Translations under genes and position numbers: made by a program
In this document: piece after piece, positions 1 to 11,799 of the stretch
Position numbering within the stretch: position 1 is the stretch's first letter
Layout of the letters: every line of letters starts with the position of its first letter
The notes under the pieces: generated by a model
The model's input: the letters and a program-made list of their open reading frames with translations, nothing else
Database searches by the model: none
Told to the model about the DNA's origin: nothing
Assembly: GCF_020497125.1 (NCBI RefSeq)
Contig: NC_059080.1
Span: 69,298,618 to 69,362,617, forward strand
Direction: 5' to 3'
Length of the DNA stretch: 64,000 nucleotides
Origin: Mauremys mutica
Taxonomy: Eukaryota > Chordata > Testudines > Geoemydidae

Positions 1-760
1 AACCCTCAGCCCCCGCCAGAGCCCTCATTCCCCCCGCACCCTAATCCTCAGCCCCAGCCCTGAGCACCCCCACATCATGAACCCCTCATCCCCCTGCACC
101 CTAATCCTCAGCCCCAGCCAGAGCCCTCATCCCACACACCCTAATCCTCTGCCCCAGCCCTGAGCGCCCCCACATCATGAACCCCTCATCCCCCCGCACC
201 CTAATCCTCTGCCCCAGCCCTGAGCGCCCCCACATCATGAACCCCTCATCCACAGCCCTCACCCCACACTCCAAACCTCTTCCCTAGCCCTGAGCCCCCT
301 CGCATCATGAACCCCTCATCCACAGCCCTCACCCCACAGCCCAACCCTCTTCCCTAGCCCTGAGCCTCCTCGCATCATGAACCCCTCATCCACAGCCCTC
401 ACCCCACAGCCCAACCCTCTTCCCTAGCCCTGAGCCCCCTCGCATCATGAACCCCTAATCCACAGCCCTCACCCCACAGCCCAACCCTCTTCCCTAGCCC
501 TGAGCCCCCTCGCATCATGAACCCTTCATCCACAGCCCTCACCCCACAGCCCAACCCTCTTCCCTAGCCCTGAGCCCCCTCCTGCATCATGTACCCCTCG
601 CCCTCAGCCCCACAGCCCTCACCCCTGCACTCCCTCCTATCCCCAAACTCCGTCCCAAAGCCTGCACCCCCACCCCCTGCCGCAGCCTGGAGCCTGCATC
701 GAGCACAGAGCCTGCATCCAGACCCCCTCCCCCACCCAAACTCCCTCCCAGAGCCTTAGG
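1..760. repeat. C-rich minisatellite, 60-70 bp units
   Basis: The block is built of repeated C-rich units carrying the core CATCATGAACCCCTCATCC. That core recurs at about 171, 231, 301, 371, 441 and 511, so the unit is 60 bp at the left and 70 bp from about 231 on. The array degrades after about 580 and runs off the left edge of the window. No coding potential is seen. It lies in a DOCK10 intron. Confidence 0.9.
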
Positions 761-789
761 CAGTAAATCTAAGTGCGTGTTTTGTCCTT

Positions 790-1004
790 TGAGTGAGGTG
801 CATTACTGAGTGTATATATTTATTAAAACTGCGCGCGCTTAGGGGAGGAGGTGGAGAAGAGACAGGGCAGGGGCGGGGCCTCATGGAAGGGGTGGATTGG
901 GGGTGGGGCCAGGGGCAGCAAGGGGGCGTGTCAGTGATGCGGCCCTCGGGCCAATGCACTAGTCCTCATGCGGCCCTCGGGGTCATTTGAGTTTGAGACC
1001 CCTG
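790..1004 (-). mobile_element. hAT-like non-autonomous element, one end
   Basis: Read on the minus strand from 1004, the sequence opens CAGGGGTCTCAAACTCAAAT, a terminus typical of hAT elements, and continues into GC-rich sequence with two copies of a GGGCCGCAT motif. The other terminus is not recognisable and may be lost in the minisatellite. The CR1 fragment begins immediately after the terminal CCCCTG. Confidence 0.6.
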
Positions 1005-1905
1005 TTATAGTCCTAGCCTTCACAACCTCCTCAGGTAAGGAGTTCCACAAGTTGACTGTGCGCTGCGTGAAGAAGAACTTCCTTTTATTTGTTTTAAACC
1101 TGCTGCCTATTAATTTCACTTGGTGACCCCTAGTTCTTGTATTATGGGAATAAGTAAATAATGTTTCCTTATCCACTTTCTCAACATCACTCATGATTTT
1201 ATATACCTCTATCATATCCCCCCTTAGTCTCCTCTTTTCCAAGCTGAAGAGTCCTAGCCTCTTTAATCTTTCCTCGTATGGGACCCTCTCCAAACCCCTA
1301 ATCATTTTAGTTGCCCTTTTCTGAACCTTTTCTAGTGCTAGAATATCTTTTTTGAGGTGAGGAGACCACATCTGTACACAGTATTCAAGGTGTGGGCGTA
1401 CCATGGATTTATATAAGGGCAATAATATATTCTCAGTCTTATTCTCTATCCCCTTTTTAATGATTCCTAACATCCTGTTTGCTTTTTTGACCGTCTCTGC
1501 ATACTGCGTGGACATTTTCAGAGAACTATCCACGATGACTCCAAGATCTTTTTCCTGACTCGTTGTAGCTAAATTAGCCCCCATCATATTGTATGTATAG
1601 TTGGGGTTATTTTTTCCAAGGTGCATTACTTTACATTTATCCACATTAAATTTCATTTGCCATTTTGTTGCCCAATCACTTAGTTTTGTGAGATCTTTTT
1701 GAAGTTCTTCACAATCTGCTTTGGTCTTAATTATCTTGAGCAGTTTAGTATCATCTGCAAACTTTGCCACCTCACTGTTTACCCCTTTCTCCAGATCATT
1801 TATGAATAAATTGAATAGGATTGGTCCTAGGACTGACCCTTGGGGAACACCACTAGTTACCCCTCTCCATTCTGAGTTTGAGAACAGAATAGTCTTGACC
1901 AGCTT
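1005..1905 (-). mobile_element. CR1 LINE, 5'-truncated, with RT C-terminal half
   Basis: A minus-strand reading frame runs open from about 1893 to about 1010. It contains the reverse-transcriptase core [20 protein letters not shown] (palm motif) followed by FADDTK (catalytic Asp-Asp of the YXDD-like box), and then the CR1 C-terminal region ending in [13 protein letters not shown]. Only the distal third of the polymerase is present and the endonuclease is missing, so the copy was dead on arrival by 5' truncation. The frame is open over about 290 codons, which suggests a moderately young insertion. The 3' terminal part of CR1 is interrupted by the abutting hAT end at 1004. Confidence 0.9.
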
Positions 1906-2585
1906 AAAAAAAAAATTTGCACAATAGAAGCTCAGAACGGTGTAAAAAGGATACAGGAATTAATCATAAAATGGGACATGCATTCTACATTGTTTAATTC
2001 TGTTCCTTTATCCCATTATAAACACAAGCACATTAACACAGTGCACAGGAAGAAAAGAAATATGTCCACTTAGAAATACAAACAAACAACAAATTAGATT
2101 ATGTAGGATAGTGGCAGTGCTGTGAGCTGGCAGCAACCTAGTACGGCAGTCACCTCATGATTTAAATATATGTCACATAGGTGACATTTGATCTATAGCT
2201 GAAGGCTAACAGCAGCCTTCCTTGGCTGTTTGATTTCAATAACCAAACATTAATTGGGACAGAGTAACCGAGATTCCAAAGTAAACGATGATTTGTTATT
2301 TGTATAATGGTAGCACTAGAGACTCGGTGCCCATTACACTGGTCACTGTCTAAGACACAGTAAATCTCCTGAGCTCTTGAAATATATATGACGATCACTG
2401 AGGATTTGCACTGTGTCTACTCTTGAAGCATATGATGTGTGCAGCAGGAAGAGAGAAGGAAGTAAAAAGTTGCCCCAAAATAAAAGATATATGGACCAGT
2501 TAGGAGCCTCTTCTGTGACATTTGACCTTTCCGCCATGTCTACAGATTAAAACTGTAAAAACAAAACACATTTCATTGTACTTAC
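1906..2585. other. Intron 2 sequence next to the exon donor, nothing recognised
   Basis: AT-rich unique sequence between the CR1 5' end and the DOCK10 exon. It opens with an A-rich tract at 1906-1916. I see no repeat, RNA or second exon in it. Confidence 0.5.
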
Positions 2586-2705
2586 TGAAAAGTCATCACT
2601 GGGAAATGTAATGAGATCTTTAAGAGGGTTGTCCCCAATATTTCTTTCAATCTCTGTGATGACTGTTTCATAATCCAAGGGCTCCAAAAGTTTGGGTTTC
2701 TCCTG
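2586..2705 (-). CDS. DOCK10: DOCK10 second coding exon (partial CDS)
   Basis: A 120-bp exon encodes 40 residues, phase 0 at both ends. It starts [16 protein letters not shown] and ends FPSDDFS. The acceptor is TATTCCACAG before 2705 and the donor is a consensus GTAAGT at 2585-2580. The peptide matches the start of the N-terminal region shared by the DOCK-D (zizimin) proteins DOCK9, DOCK10 and DOCK11, ahead of their PH domain. The opening 16 residues fit my recollection of DOCK10 best, because DOCK9 and DOCK11 have LVEPLDYENVI-like versions. DOCK10 is a large cytosolic exchange factor acting on Cdc42 and Rac, prominent in lymphocytes and neurons. The second half ([17 protein letters not shown]) looks more diverged from mammals than the first. 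No other downstream exon lies in the remaining 2585 bases. The paralogue assignment comes from memory, not a search. Confidence 0.85.
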
Positions 2706-5685
2706 CTGTGGAATAAAAAGCACAATATTATGTCTCAACTCTCATACTCTCCCTGAATTCATAAACTGAACCAGGTCTCATTTTCCAATATTCTTCGGAC
2801 ATTGAAATATTAATGAGTTTTGTTATGTTCAGAAACAACACAATGCTACTGAACTGAGAATATCCATTCTAATACAGTATAAGTGAGCCAGGCAGGCCAC
2901 TCGGAATGTTCATTTTCATCCTGATTATTTCCTGATAACTAATATTCCCTGGAGTTAACAGCACTGTGCAGACATCATCACAGCACCCTATGGCATCATG
3001 ATAATGTACTCATTACACTCAGAAATTTTCTTTATTTTAATACAAACCATTAGAACTGCATATGGACAATATTATTTTGAGTGAATCAGCTGCAGAATGA
3101 ATGACCTACTTTAATTTCAGTTGTTTCCATTAGCTGAGTGCTGATTCACTCCCTTGCTCTCTTGTGCTTTGCCACTTCTTAAATGCTGGTTGCTTGCTAG
3201 CAATAAAAGTACCACTGCACAGTTTTACTTGGCAATGATCTAGTTCCTCTGTCAGGATAAACTATTTGGCATTCAGCCCCATAGTTTCTCCTGTCAGGAA
3301 CTAGATTATTCCCTTGTAAACAAACCATCATAATAATGCTATTATTGCCCAAGTGTGGGGTTATTATAGAAAAATTCTCAGTGGAAACAGCCAAGAAGAG
3401 GTGAATTCATAGTGCTCAATATACAGTACAAATATAGAGATGGAAGACCCCACATACCGTGCAAGCACACTTTCAAAAATAAAAACCTCACAGGTCAGAC
3501 AGTGTGAGAAACCATCTGTCTCATTCTAAGAGTCTTTTTGTAAGTATCAAAGAGACTAAGATGGGGAGGAGAAAAGAAAATGACAGAGAGGAAGGAAGAG
3601 AAAGTAGGGAGGCGTGAGACAGAAGGAGACAGCCCCACAGAAGCATGTACTTTGCATAGAGAAAGTTCATGCAACATAGTGGTTGCCATTAAAAAGTCAC
3701 CATTTACCCACAGTTATCACACTATGTTATCCAAGGTACTGCAGTATTACCTTGTCTTCAGACCAGAATGTAACCATGGAGTCTCATAAAGGGACCTATC
3801 AAACAGGTTTCTCCAACACAGCATTTATCACTTTGGACTATGGGTCTCCCTCTGTTCTTTGAACCTGCTTCATAGATTTAACAGTTACAGTTATCCCAGA
3901 AATGCCTCCTCCGCACCTAGCTGTACCTCCCCTTCCCCCCATTTGTTAAATTGGATTCTTCTCTAGCTTTCAGAAATACCCCTAGAAAACTCAACTAAAT
4001 AACAATAGCGCACTGTACAAAAGAGTGTTATACACTGGGATCTACCCTAGCAGAGAACCAAATTGATGAATGGTTGATAGTGGAAACCCAATTTACAGGT
4101 AGGGAAATTCTCACTTTTTATTCCTAATCAAGTAGTTGTCTATATCGTGCCCACTGATGTGGGAGGGAAAGACCTTTCCAAAGCAATAGCGCTCAGGACC
4201 CACTAGTCAAGGGCAGCACCTGCTGAGGGTAAGAAATCAAAGCTGTAGTGCCTTATAAAAGGATATGTAAAGAACATCACCTGGCAATTCTAAACAACAC
4301 TTCTGCAAAAGCCCTTTCTCTCTCAGCATTTGATGTGACCAAAGAAGAGAGGTCCATGAATGTTGCTGGGAGTGGGATCATAAGGCATTATATGAGAAAA
4401 CAATACAGGACTTGATCTACCTTGGCATGGAGGATACAGAAACTTTTGACCTTTCTTTGAGGCTGCCAGGCCATTTATGAGAAATCTGAATGCATGAAGT
4501 CTAGAACAAAAGAACTTAAAGGCTCCTACGCCACATCCAAATTGTGCTAACCTCTCTCCTCGATGGATTAGGACATGGGCAAAATCTTGGTAGGGAAATT
4601 TCCTGAGTGAGATGACAGGAAAACTGACGTGCGAATAAACCCTAGTACTGTTCTGAGAACTGCTTCATAGGAGAGGGAAACTATCTCCAACACCCATAGC
4701 CAAAGGCCATTTTAAAAGAGGGAGAGTCTAGGTGAAAATTGGTTATAGGCTCAAAATGAAGGGGAAAAACTTTATAACTAAATTTAGACGCCATGGCAAG
4801 ACTAGGGAATCAAATGTTAATTTTAGATGAGATATTTGACAAAGGGATGGGACTTCAGTATCAACCCATTCATTTTCCTTTGGACTGTCTCAATGGCAGA
4901 AATTTGTCTCTCGAGAGTACTACCTGACAACACAAAACCCACCTCTGCTAAAAGAACTCTAAGATCCAAGTGATTTTAGCTGTCTTGGTGGGAAGTTTCT
5001 GTCTGAACACATCAATCACCCACATACTATTATAGACTTTGGAAGTGACTGGACAGAGAGTAAGCTGGCAGATGTAGTACAGCTGCACAGGGAGAAAAAG
5101 TCATGAAAGCAGATGATTGGTCTGCCAAGGAACTTCAAACTGCAAGAGGAACCCCATTGGTCCGGATGTTCAATGAGCTGGGGCAGAAATTATATTGGGG
5201 TGATTGCTGGTAACTGCTGACTTTCTAATGCATCCCTATATGGTGGGCTGGCTCTCAATCTGCATTCTCTCTTCTTTTCTTTGTCACACCAATCCCCCAA
5301 ATGGCTTTTTGCTGCATAGCTTCTCCTCCACCTTTCCTTCTTTTCCTCTTTTATGTCTTCTCTCCTGGCAAAGTAAAACACTTAACTTTTCCCAAGTCCT
5401 GTTCTGTAAGGTTGTGATCAACCTAGTGACTTCAGTGAGTGATACTGTATATCAGGCCCTAAATCTCTCTGATGCCATAGCTTCTTGCACCTAAACATCA
5501 ACACTTAATTTGAAAATATCACATTGATAGAAGATGTGCTGATCACCTCATGTCATCGGCCAAAGCAGCACAACTGGCTCCCATTGCCATGTCACCACTG
5601 AGGGCAGTCTGAGAGTTCCTTTCCAGTTATGGTAGCTCATCTGAACATCAGTATTACCAACCCCAAGTGTTCAACAATCACAAGT
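2706..5685. other. DOCK10 intron 1, repeat-poor segment
   Basis: About 3 kb of AT-rich sequence upstream of the exon acceptor. Short open frames are scattered and show no protein-like composition. I recognise no transposon end, RNA gene or exon here. Confidence 0.5.
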
Positions 5686-5911
5686 CGGCATCTCCAAAAT
5701 TAAGATGGACTTAAAAATCATGATTTTAAAAAAACCTGTCCTTTTTGTTTGCTTTGATTTTGTGCCTTTAGAGTTCACTTTTCTCTGCAATTACGACGAC
5801 TAGAAACTTTTTAAAGATTATCACCTAAACACATGACACCAGGAGCTGGAGCTTTAAGAAAACATTAACTATTATGACACTCATGATAATATAATGAGAG
5901 CTGGCAACTTG
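5686..5911. repeat. Dispersed palindromic-ended repeat, copy 1
   Basis: The termini are near-inverted: ACAAGTCGGCATCTCC at the left and, read backwards, ACAAGTTGCCAGCTCTC at the right. The interior shares the blocks AAAAATCATGATTT, GACTAGAAACTTTTT and AGCTGGAGCTTTAAGAAAA with the element at 14712-14985. It resembles a repeat I know from turtle and bird genomes whose ends read TTGCCAACTCTCATGATTTT. The class is not assigned. Confidence 0.55.
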
Positions 5912-6599
5912 TTCACCACAAGTCTAGTGTATAGAGTTATCTTATAAATTGCAGCTCATGAGGACAAATTTTCTAGTATTCAAATCATTGGGGAAGAGCC
6001 AACATGAATCTGAAGAAGGATTACACATAAGTGCTGGGTTGGAGATTTTTGGGACAAAGTTTTCAATTCTTGTCATACAATCCCCTCACCCTTTTTTTAA
6101 ATTGGCATAAGGCAGCTGAGATATAAAGAAGAAATAAGGTGTAACCAGCAGTGATGACTAAAAGAGGAAAGCTAAAGTAAAAGTGCTATCTGAATCGTGA
6201 TGGAGAAATGGTGCATGATGGTTTTTGTTTTTTTCCTGTTTGGTGGCTTTGCTAACATGCAGACTGACTTTTCTCCAGAACATTTATACTAGTGTGACAG
6301 GAATCACCTCTCTCCCCAACCCTACACTATCTCAAAATATTGAGGCCCCCAACCTATTGAAATTACTGAGAATTTTTTGCATTAGGGCTACGTGACAACT
6401 TCTAGCTCTCTTAGGTTTGCCACACACTGATACTATGGGATGTTGCATTCCAGTCTCCCTGTATGTGGACATGTCAGGCAATACGAATGTGCAGATCAGG
6501 TAAATATATGCCAAATCATACCCTCCATGCCAATAATCTGAAGAATCACCAAGACACTATTTGGATTTCAACTCACAGAGCTTCTTATAAATCAAACTG

Positions 6600-6630
6600 G
6601 GAGTTCCAACCCCCAGTTTGAGAACCCCTG
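6600..6630 (-). mobile_element. hAT-like terminus fragment
   Basis: Read from 6630 on the minus strand the sequence begins CAGGGGTTCTCAAACTGGGG, a hAT-style terminus. Only this end is recognisable and no partner terminus or target duplication was found. A CR1 fragment begins at the next base, as at 1004/1005. Confidence 0.4.
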
Positions 6631-7268
6631 GTCTAGTCTGACCTCCTGCATAATGCAGGCCATAGAATCTCATCCACCCTCTCCTGTAATAACCCGCTAG
6701 CCTATGTCTGAGCTATTAAAATCCTCAACTTGTGGTTTAAAGACTTCAAGAATCCTCCAGCAAGTGATCTGTGCCCCACGCTGCAGAAGATGGTGAAAAC
6801 TCCCCAGGGCCTCTGACAATCTGCCCTGGAGGGAAAATTCCTTCCCGACCCCAAATATGGTGATCAGCTAAACCCTGAGCATGTGGGCAAGACTCACCAA
6901 CGAGACACTCAGGAACTGTAGTAACTCAGATCCCACCCAATCTAACATCCCATCACAGGCCATTGGGCATATTTACCACTAATAGTCAAAGAGCAATTAA
7001 TTGCCCAAATTAGGCTATCCAATCATACCTGCCCCTCCATAAAAACTTATCAAGCTTAGTCTTGAAGCCAGATATGTCTTTTGTCCCCACTGCTATCCTT
7101 GGAAGACTGTTCCAGAACTTCACAGCGATCACACACTGGGGCCGCTCTGCAGCTCGAGGAGAGGAATGTAGATGCCATATTGGCCCCTCCTTCCTCCTCA
7201 GAAACTGAAAAGTGCTCAGACTAGAAGATCCTCTCATGCTAGGATCCTGGAGCACCATCACATTCAAC
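6631..7268 (-). mobile_element. CR1 LINE 3' end with RT tail
   Basis: The minus strand carries the last residues of the CR1 polymerase, including VIAVKFWNSLPRIAVGTKDI and SGFKTKLDKFL at about 7010-7150. The CR1 3' untranslated region follows down to about 6631, with the turtle-type GGCAGATTGTCAGAGGCC block. The terminal 40 or so bases of the family (compare 38501 and 45389) are missing at the hAT junction. Strongly 5'-truncated. Confidence 0.85.
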
Positions 7269-8392
7269 GTTCCAACTTGCCTTCTCTTTGCTCTGACAGA
7301 TTTTAGGGCATTTAGATGCTAAAAAGATGGGTGTTGTAGAAAACCCTAAAGCATAAGAGAGGGAGAGAGATTTCAACAAATCTTCTTCAAAAGAGAGCAT
7401 TATTTGGCAGAGGATCTTTAACTGAAGTCAGCAGAGATCTTCAGATGAAGTTTTAGGGATCAAAATCTAATTCATTCACATACTTTGGTATCAGTGCAGC
7501 AACATGATCATGCAAAATACCAATATGAAGTATAAATGCACCACAATGTCATGATTTAGAGTCACCACACAACAGCATGATATACTGTCACAAGGCATCA
7601 TGCCATGTTGTCTACACAATATGCCATGACATCCCATCATAGTACTGTAGCCTAGTATAAGAGAGAAAATGAAAATACAGTTGTCCTTCATTCAACTTTT
7701 ATAAAATACTGATTATGTGTGTTATTGGTTCAGATTTTGGTGGCAGAGAATCGGATGTTAAATAGTGATTTATTTTTTTCCCTTGATTTGTTTTTTTTTA
7801 ATTTTCATAATGACTTTCTTTTCTACAGTTTTTTGAATGCACAATGACGTTAGCAGGAAGGGGTGAAAAACAAAGATTACATTAATTATTCTTTGATTTC
7901 CAGCCTTTAACCCAAAGCTCTCTGATTAATGCAGTTAGACTCAAAGTCAACTGCTGTTTTCAAAAATTGCTAGCAGACTATTCGGTGCAGCACTTAAATA
8001 TTTATGCTGATGTTTCCCCAACAATATACACTGCAATAAGCAGGGACAAATGTTATCTTTTTTTTCCCTACCATGAAATTACAACAAGAATGTATAAAAG
8101 ATGCATTACTGTATTTTGAGGATCATGGACAGCATATGCTATAATTGCGAAGAAACCCTGTTAGCATTTCTGATGATGCAAAATAATCCATTCTCTTCAA
8201 CACATTGGTTTATTCCTCTCTTTTACTCTACCTGCTTTAGAGATAATTCTGTCGATCTGAAATTCCTGACATCAAAGCATCAGTGTGTAATAAGCTCACA
8301 AGCTCCTTCTGTACTGATTCCTGCACCTTGAAATATTAAGATCTCTGTGTTCTCATTAGTGTTAAGACTGTGCAATATAAATACCAACTCTA
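7269..8392. other. Intron 1, no recognised feature
   Basis: AT-rich unique sequence with short homopolymer T tracts around 7770-7800. The open frames here are short and low in complexity. Nothing recognised. Confidence 0.45.
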
Positions 8393-8774
8393 CTCTGGTT
8401 CTCAACTGGGGGTACACGTACCCCTAGAGATACACAGAGGTCTTCCAGAGGACACATCAACTCATCTAGATATTTGCTTAGTTTTACAACAAGCTACATG
8501 AAAAGGCCTAGCAAAGTCAGTAAAAACTTAAAATTTCATACGACTTGTTTATACTGCTCTATATACTATACTCTGAAATGTAAATACAATATTTATATTC
8601 TAATTGATTTATTTTATCATTACATGGTCAAAATGAGAAAGTAAGCAATTTTTCAGTAACAGTGTGCTGTCACATTTTTGTATTTCAAGTAGTTTTTAAG
8701 GGAGGTGTAACTTGGAGGTACGCAAGACAAATCAGACTCCGGAAAGGGGAGGTTGCAGAGGTTGAGAACCACTG
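8393..8774. mobile_element. hAT-like MITE
   Basis: The left end reads TGGTTCTCAACTGGGGGTAC. The right end, read backwards, begins CAGTGGTTCTCAACCTCTGC. These are the inverted hAT-type termini seen in several other elements of the window. The interior is AT-rich and non-coding. The left terminal bases are degraded and no exact 8-bp duplication is visible, so this copy looks old. Confidence 0.65.
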
Positions 8775-9954
8775 CTCTATATAGTCAACAGTTAAGATTT
8801 GGCAAAACTTAGCACGGATGCATTTCTGATGGGAAATCCTTGCTGTTTTAGTTAGTAGTATATCTTTAGATGAAGAGGACTGACTGCTCAAGTTTTCTTG
8901 TCATGTGCAGACAGAATCTTGTTGTAAGAATGTTAGGATTAGTGTGTTTCTCCCCACCACTGCTGGCAGAGAGCTCTGTAATGGAGCAGGGCTGATTTAC
9001 AGCTTTAACCACCAAAAAACGGTCTCTCCTGAATTTAACTTGTCTGTTTCTTTTGGAAATGGACCAATTAGACAATCTTGCCGCCAAGACTGTATTACTT
9101 GGAATTAGATTTTTATAGTGCTTTTTTATTTTCTCTATCTCAAATGAGAAATGAATTATAGTAGCTGTGCTGGAATGATTATGTGAGTATAAAAAAGGCA
9201 CTCACCAGCACCCTGCCTACTATAATAACTACTTATGACAGCACCTTTTACTATCCAGAGAAAGTGTGTTGTTGAGCACAATGGAGTCTTCCATACCCTT
9301 TCTGAATAGCGTCGAGAGATCTATAGTGTGCACCTGGGCCAATACCAGCAATAGATAATTTCCATTTAATTTCACAAATGCAAACCAGCCCATAACTTTT
9401 CCACCAGTGATGTACTGCTTCATCGGCATTGAGCAAAATCCCACCTCCTGCAATGAGATCTAAACCCATAATCTTCTCTTCCAGATGGAATGGTGTTACT
9501 TTCCCAGCAATAATGACCCAAAATATCCACATAATTGATTTTACAGAAGCAGATTTAGTACATGGCTGACTATGGCTTGCCTAAGGCTACAGGAACACTG
9601 TGTGTTTATTCTGGTACCAATTTTTTCTTCATAATTGTGGGACAAAATGATTTGTAAACCATCTTCTTGAAGAAGCTTCTCTGTGAATGCTAGAGAAATG
9701 ATGTCAATGAGACCGCTAGTCTTTCAAGAGTCCTTCCAGGCAATGTTCTAATCCTAAAAAACAAACTGAATCCCAGCTTCTGATACTAACCAAAATATAA
9801 TATAATACAATTCTGTTCTGTCTATCATTTTAACTATTATATTACTACATTTTTCATAGATACTATTTGATTTATCCAAAAGCTATGGCCTGGATTCTCT
9901 TTTAGAGGCTTCATGCAAGAAAGGCAGACAATCACCTGAAGTTTAAGTGACATC
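8775..9954. other. Intron 1, no recognised feature
   Basis: Overlapping short open frames on both strands around 8866-9532 have no recognisable domain. I treat them as chance. Confidence 0.4.
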
Positions 9955-10316
9955 GATGCAAGGGGTAAAGAATTTAAGCAGGTGGAACATTATTATCCAA
10001 ACTGGAATATGCTCAGGACTCCAGGACCCTGTCTGCTCATGAAAAGTGCCATGAGATTTTTGGATGACCAACAGAGCCAGGACCTTGATTTTATATCTCA
10101 CTCAAAATGTGCTGTCTAAAAAACAGTTCACCCTAACACCATGCTGAAACACTAAAACAATACTGACTTGCAGGGAAAAGGTCCATTTACAGAAATATCA
10201 CTCCCTCAAGCACTGTGCTTATTCTTGGTCTCCCACCCAAGTACTGACCAGGACCAATCCTGCTCAACTTCTAAGAGCGAATGAAATCCCTGCCCTAGGT
10301 GACATGGCTGTAGAAT
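9955..10316 (-). mobile_element. 5S rRNA-derived SINE (SINE3 / AmnSINE1-like)
   Basis: Read on the minus strand from about 10316, the first 110 or so bases follow vertebrate 5S rRNA: TCTACAGCCATG near the start, GAAGTTGAGCAGGATTGG over box A, and AGTACTTGGGTGGGAGACC over box C at 10245-10227. Sequence containing AAGGTCCTGGCTCTGTTGGT and ATCTCATGGCACTTTT follows, and I recognise it as the tail of an ancient vertebrate SINE. A 5S head on a SINE body is the hallmark of the SINE3 class, of which AmnSINE1 is the amniote family. About 20-25% divergence from 5S suggests great age. The boundaries of the tail are approximate. Confidence 0.7.
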
Positions 10317-11075
10317 GCTTCAACTGTTCTTGCACTGTAACCTGAGCACTAGATTTTTGTTTGGTAATCAAGTAGTGTATGTAGCACATTATACAGTTTC
10401 ACATTTCTGACAACATTGTCTACCTGGATATATACATAATTAATATTATGCCACTGGGTGGGCCTATTTATACTAAATATCCCTTGCCAATCTTGCTACA
10501 GTTGAAGCTAGTAAGTTTTTTTAACTCCATGATTTCTGTAAATTTCTGATAGGATTGAATTTTAATCCTGGCCTTAGCATCGTTCACTGTAAGTATTCCA
10601 CAACAACTACATGGCACCAACAGCTTAACAGTCATGGATGCTGGGGCATATCCAAATGGATGACAGTGAGGTCATGTAGTATCTGAGGTGGCCACATAGT
10701 GGTCACTCAACTCACCTTGCCTTCTACAAGGGCAGAGTAATGTGACTGCATAACCTGGCTATCAAATACAGTACAACAACTGGGTCCTGGGAGGTGATGT
10801 GCTACCATATGCAAGTTTAGGAGGCAAGAGTGTGCATGTGCTTGTATGGGTTCCTCCCAACTTGAGAGACAGTCAGCAAAAGTGGGACTGAATGGGCAGG
10901 ATGCCCCAACACCGCTTATGGCTGACAACCCCGAAGTGGAATTTGCATCCAGGAAGTGGAGACAGTGCTACCAAATGGGGATTAAGGTTTTCCCAACACT
11001 CCAAACCTAACCAGATGACCTTCGTGTTTTCCATAAAAAATTAAATGAAAAGATATATAAACGATAATTTCAATA
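10317..11075. other. Intron 1, no recognised feature
   Basis: Unique sequence between the 5S-headed SINE and the Tigger-type MITE. No exon or repeat terminus recognised. Confidence 0.4.
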
Positions 11076-11783
11076 CAGTAGAACCTCAAAGATACAAACA
11101 CCAGAGTTACAGGCTTACACGTCAACCGGACACCCTGTAGAACCGGTAAGTCCTCAATCAGACAGCAGCATGTACACACACACACAGCAAATACTGTATT
11201 GCCTTGGGGCTAAAGCTTCAGCCATGGGGGATTGGGCTGCAGCTGTGGTGGTCAGGCTCAGGGCTTTAGATATGGGGAGCACTGGACCTCTGGGCTTCAG
11301 CCCCATGGATCTACTCCCGGTTTCAGCCCCACGGGGGGACTCTGGGGCTTGGGGATTCAGCCCTGCAGCTCTGTTCCTGCCTTCAGCCTGGGGGGGGGAG
11401 GTGCTGGGGCTCTAGCTATGGGGGGAGCACTGGCTTCAGCCCCAGAACTCCCCCCATAGCTAAAGCCTCGAGCCCTTGGGTCCCCCCACACACTGAAGCA
11501 GGGAGCAGAGCCGTGGGGAATCCCAGCGGCGCTCCCCCCAGGTTTAAAGTGCTGAGCCCCAGTGCTCCCATGGGGCAGAAGCCCTGAGCCCCCAGCCAAA
11601 AGCTTTGGCACCATGAGAATCAGAAGCCCCAACTTCCTCCACACCTGCAGCCTGACGCCCCCACCTTGCAGCTGCAGCCCCAACCCCTCCCGTGTGGCTG
11701 AACTCTTCTTCAGAGTTATGGAATATTTCAGAGTTATGGACAACCTCCATTCCCAAGATGTTCATAACTCTGAGGTTCTACTG
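11076..11783. mobile_element. Tigger/pogo-type MITE with GC-rich core
   Basis: The ends are inverted: CAGTAGAACCTCAAAGATAC at the left and, read backwards, CAGTAGAACCTCAGAGTTAT at the right. Both are flanked by TA at 11074-11075 and 11784-11785, the target used by Tc1/mariner/pogo elements. The motif ATAACTCTGA recurs inside the right end as subterminal repeats. The interior, about 11210-11660, is GC-rich and repetitive, unlike either flank, and contains no transposase. Overlapping open frames there are artefacts of this composition. Confidence 0.85.
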
Positions 11784-11799
11784 TATTAACTTTTAACCT

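Noticed and set aside
1..760. Telomere-like repeat
   Set aside because: CCCTAA-like words occur (for example ACCCTAATCCTCAGCCCC) but not as a tandem hexamer. The true unit is 60-70 bp.
10200..10316. Functional 5S rRNA gene
   Set aside because: The match carries many substitutions across boxes and stem regions, lacks a terminator T run at the 3' end and continues into a SINE body.
11170..11789. Ala/Gly/Pro-rich frames that could be a GC-rich first exon, such as the missing long DOCK10 start
   Set aside because: The block lies between Tigger-type termini with TA flanks and does not encode the expected Arg/Ala/Gln-rich N-terminus. No donor with correct phase was found.
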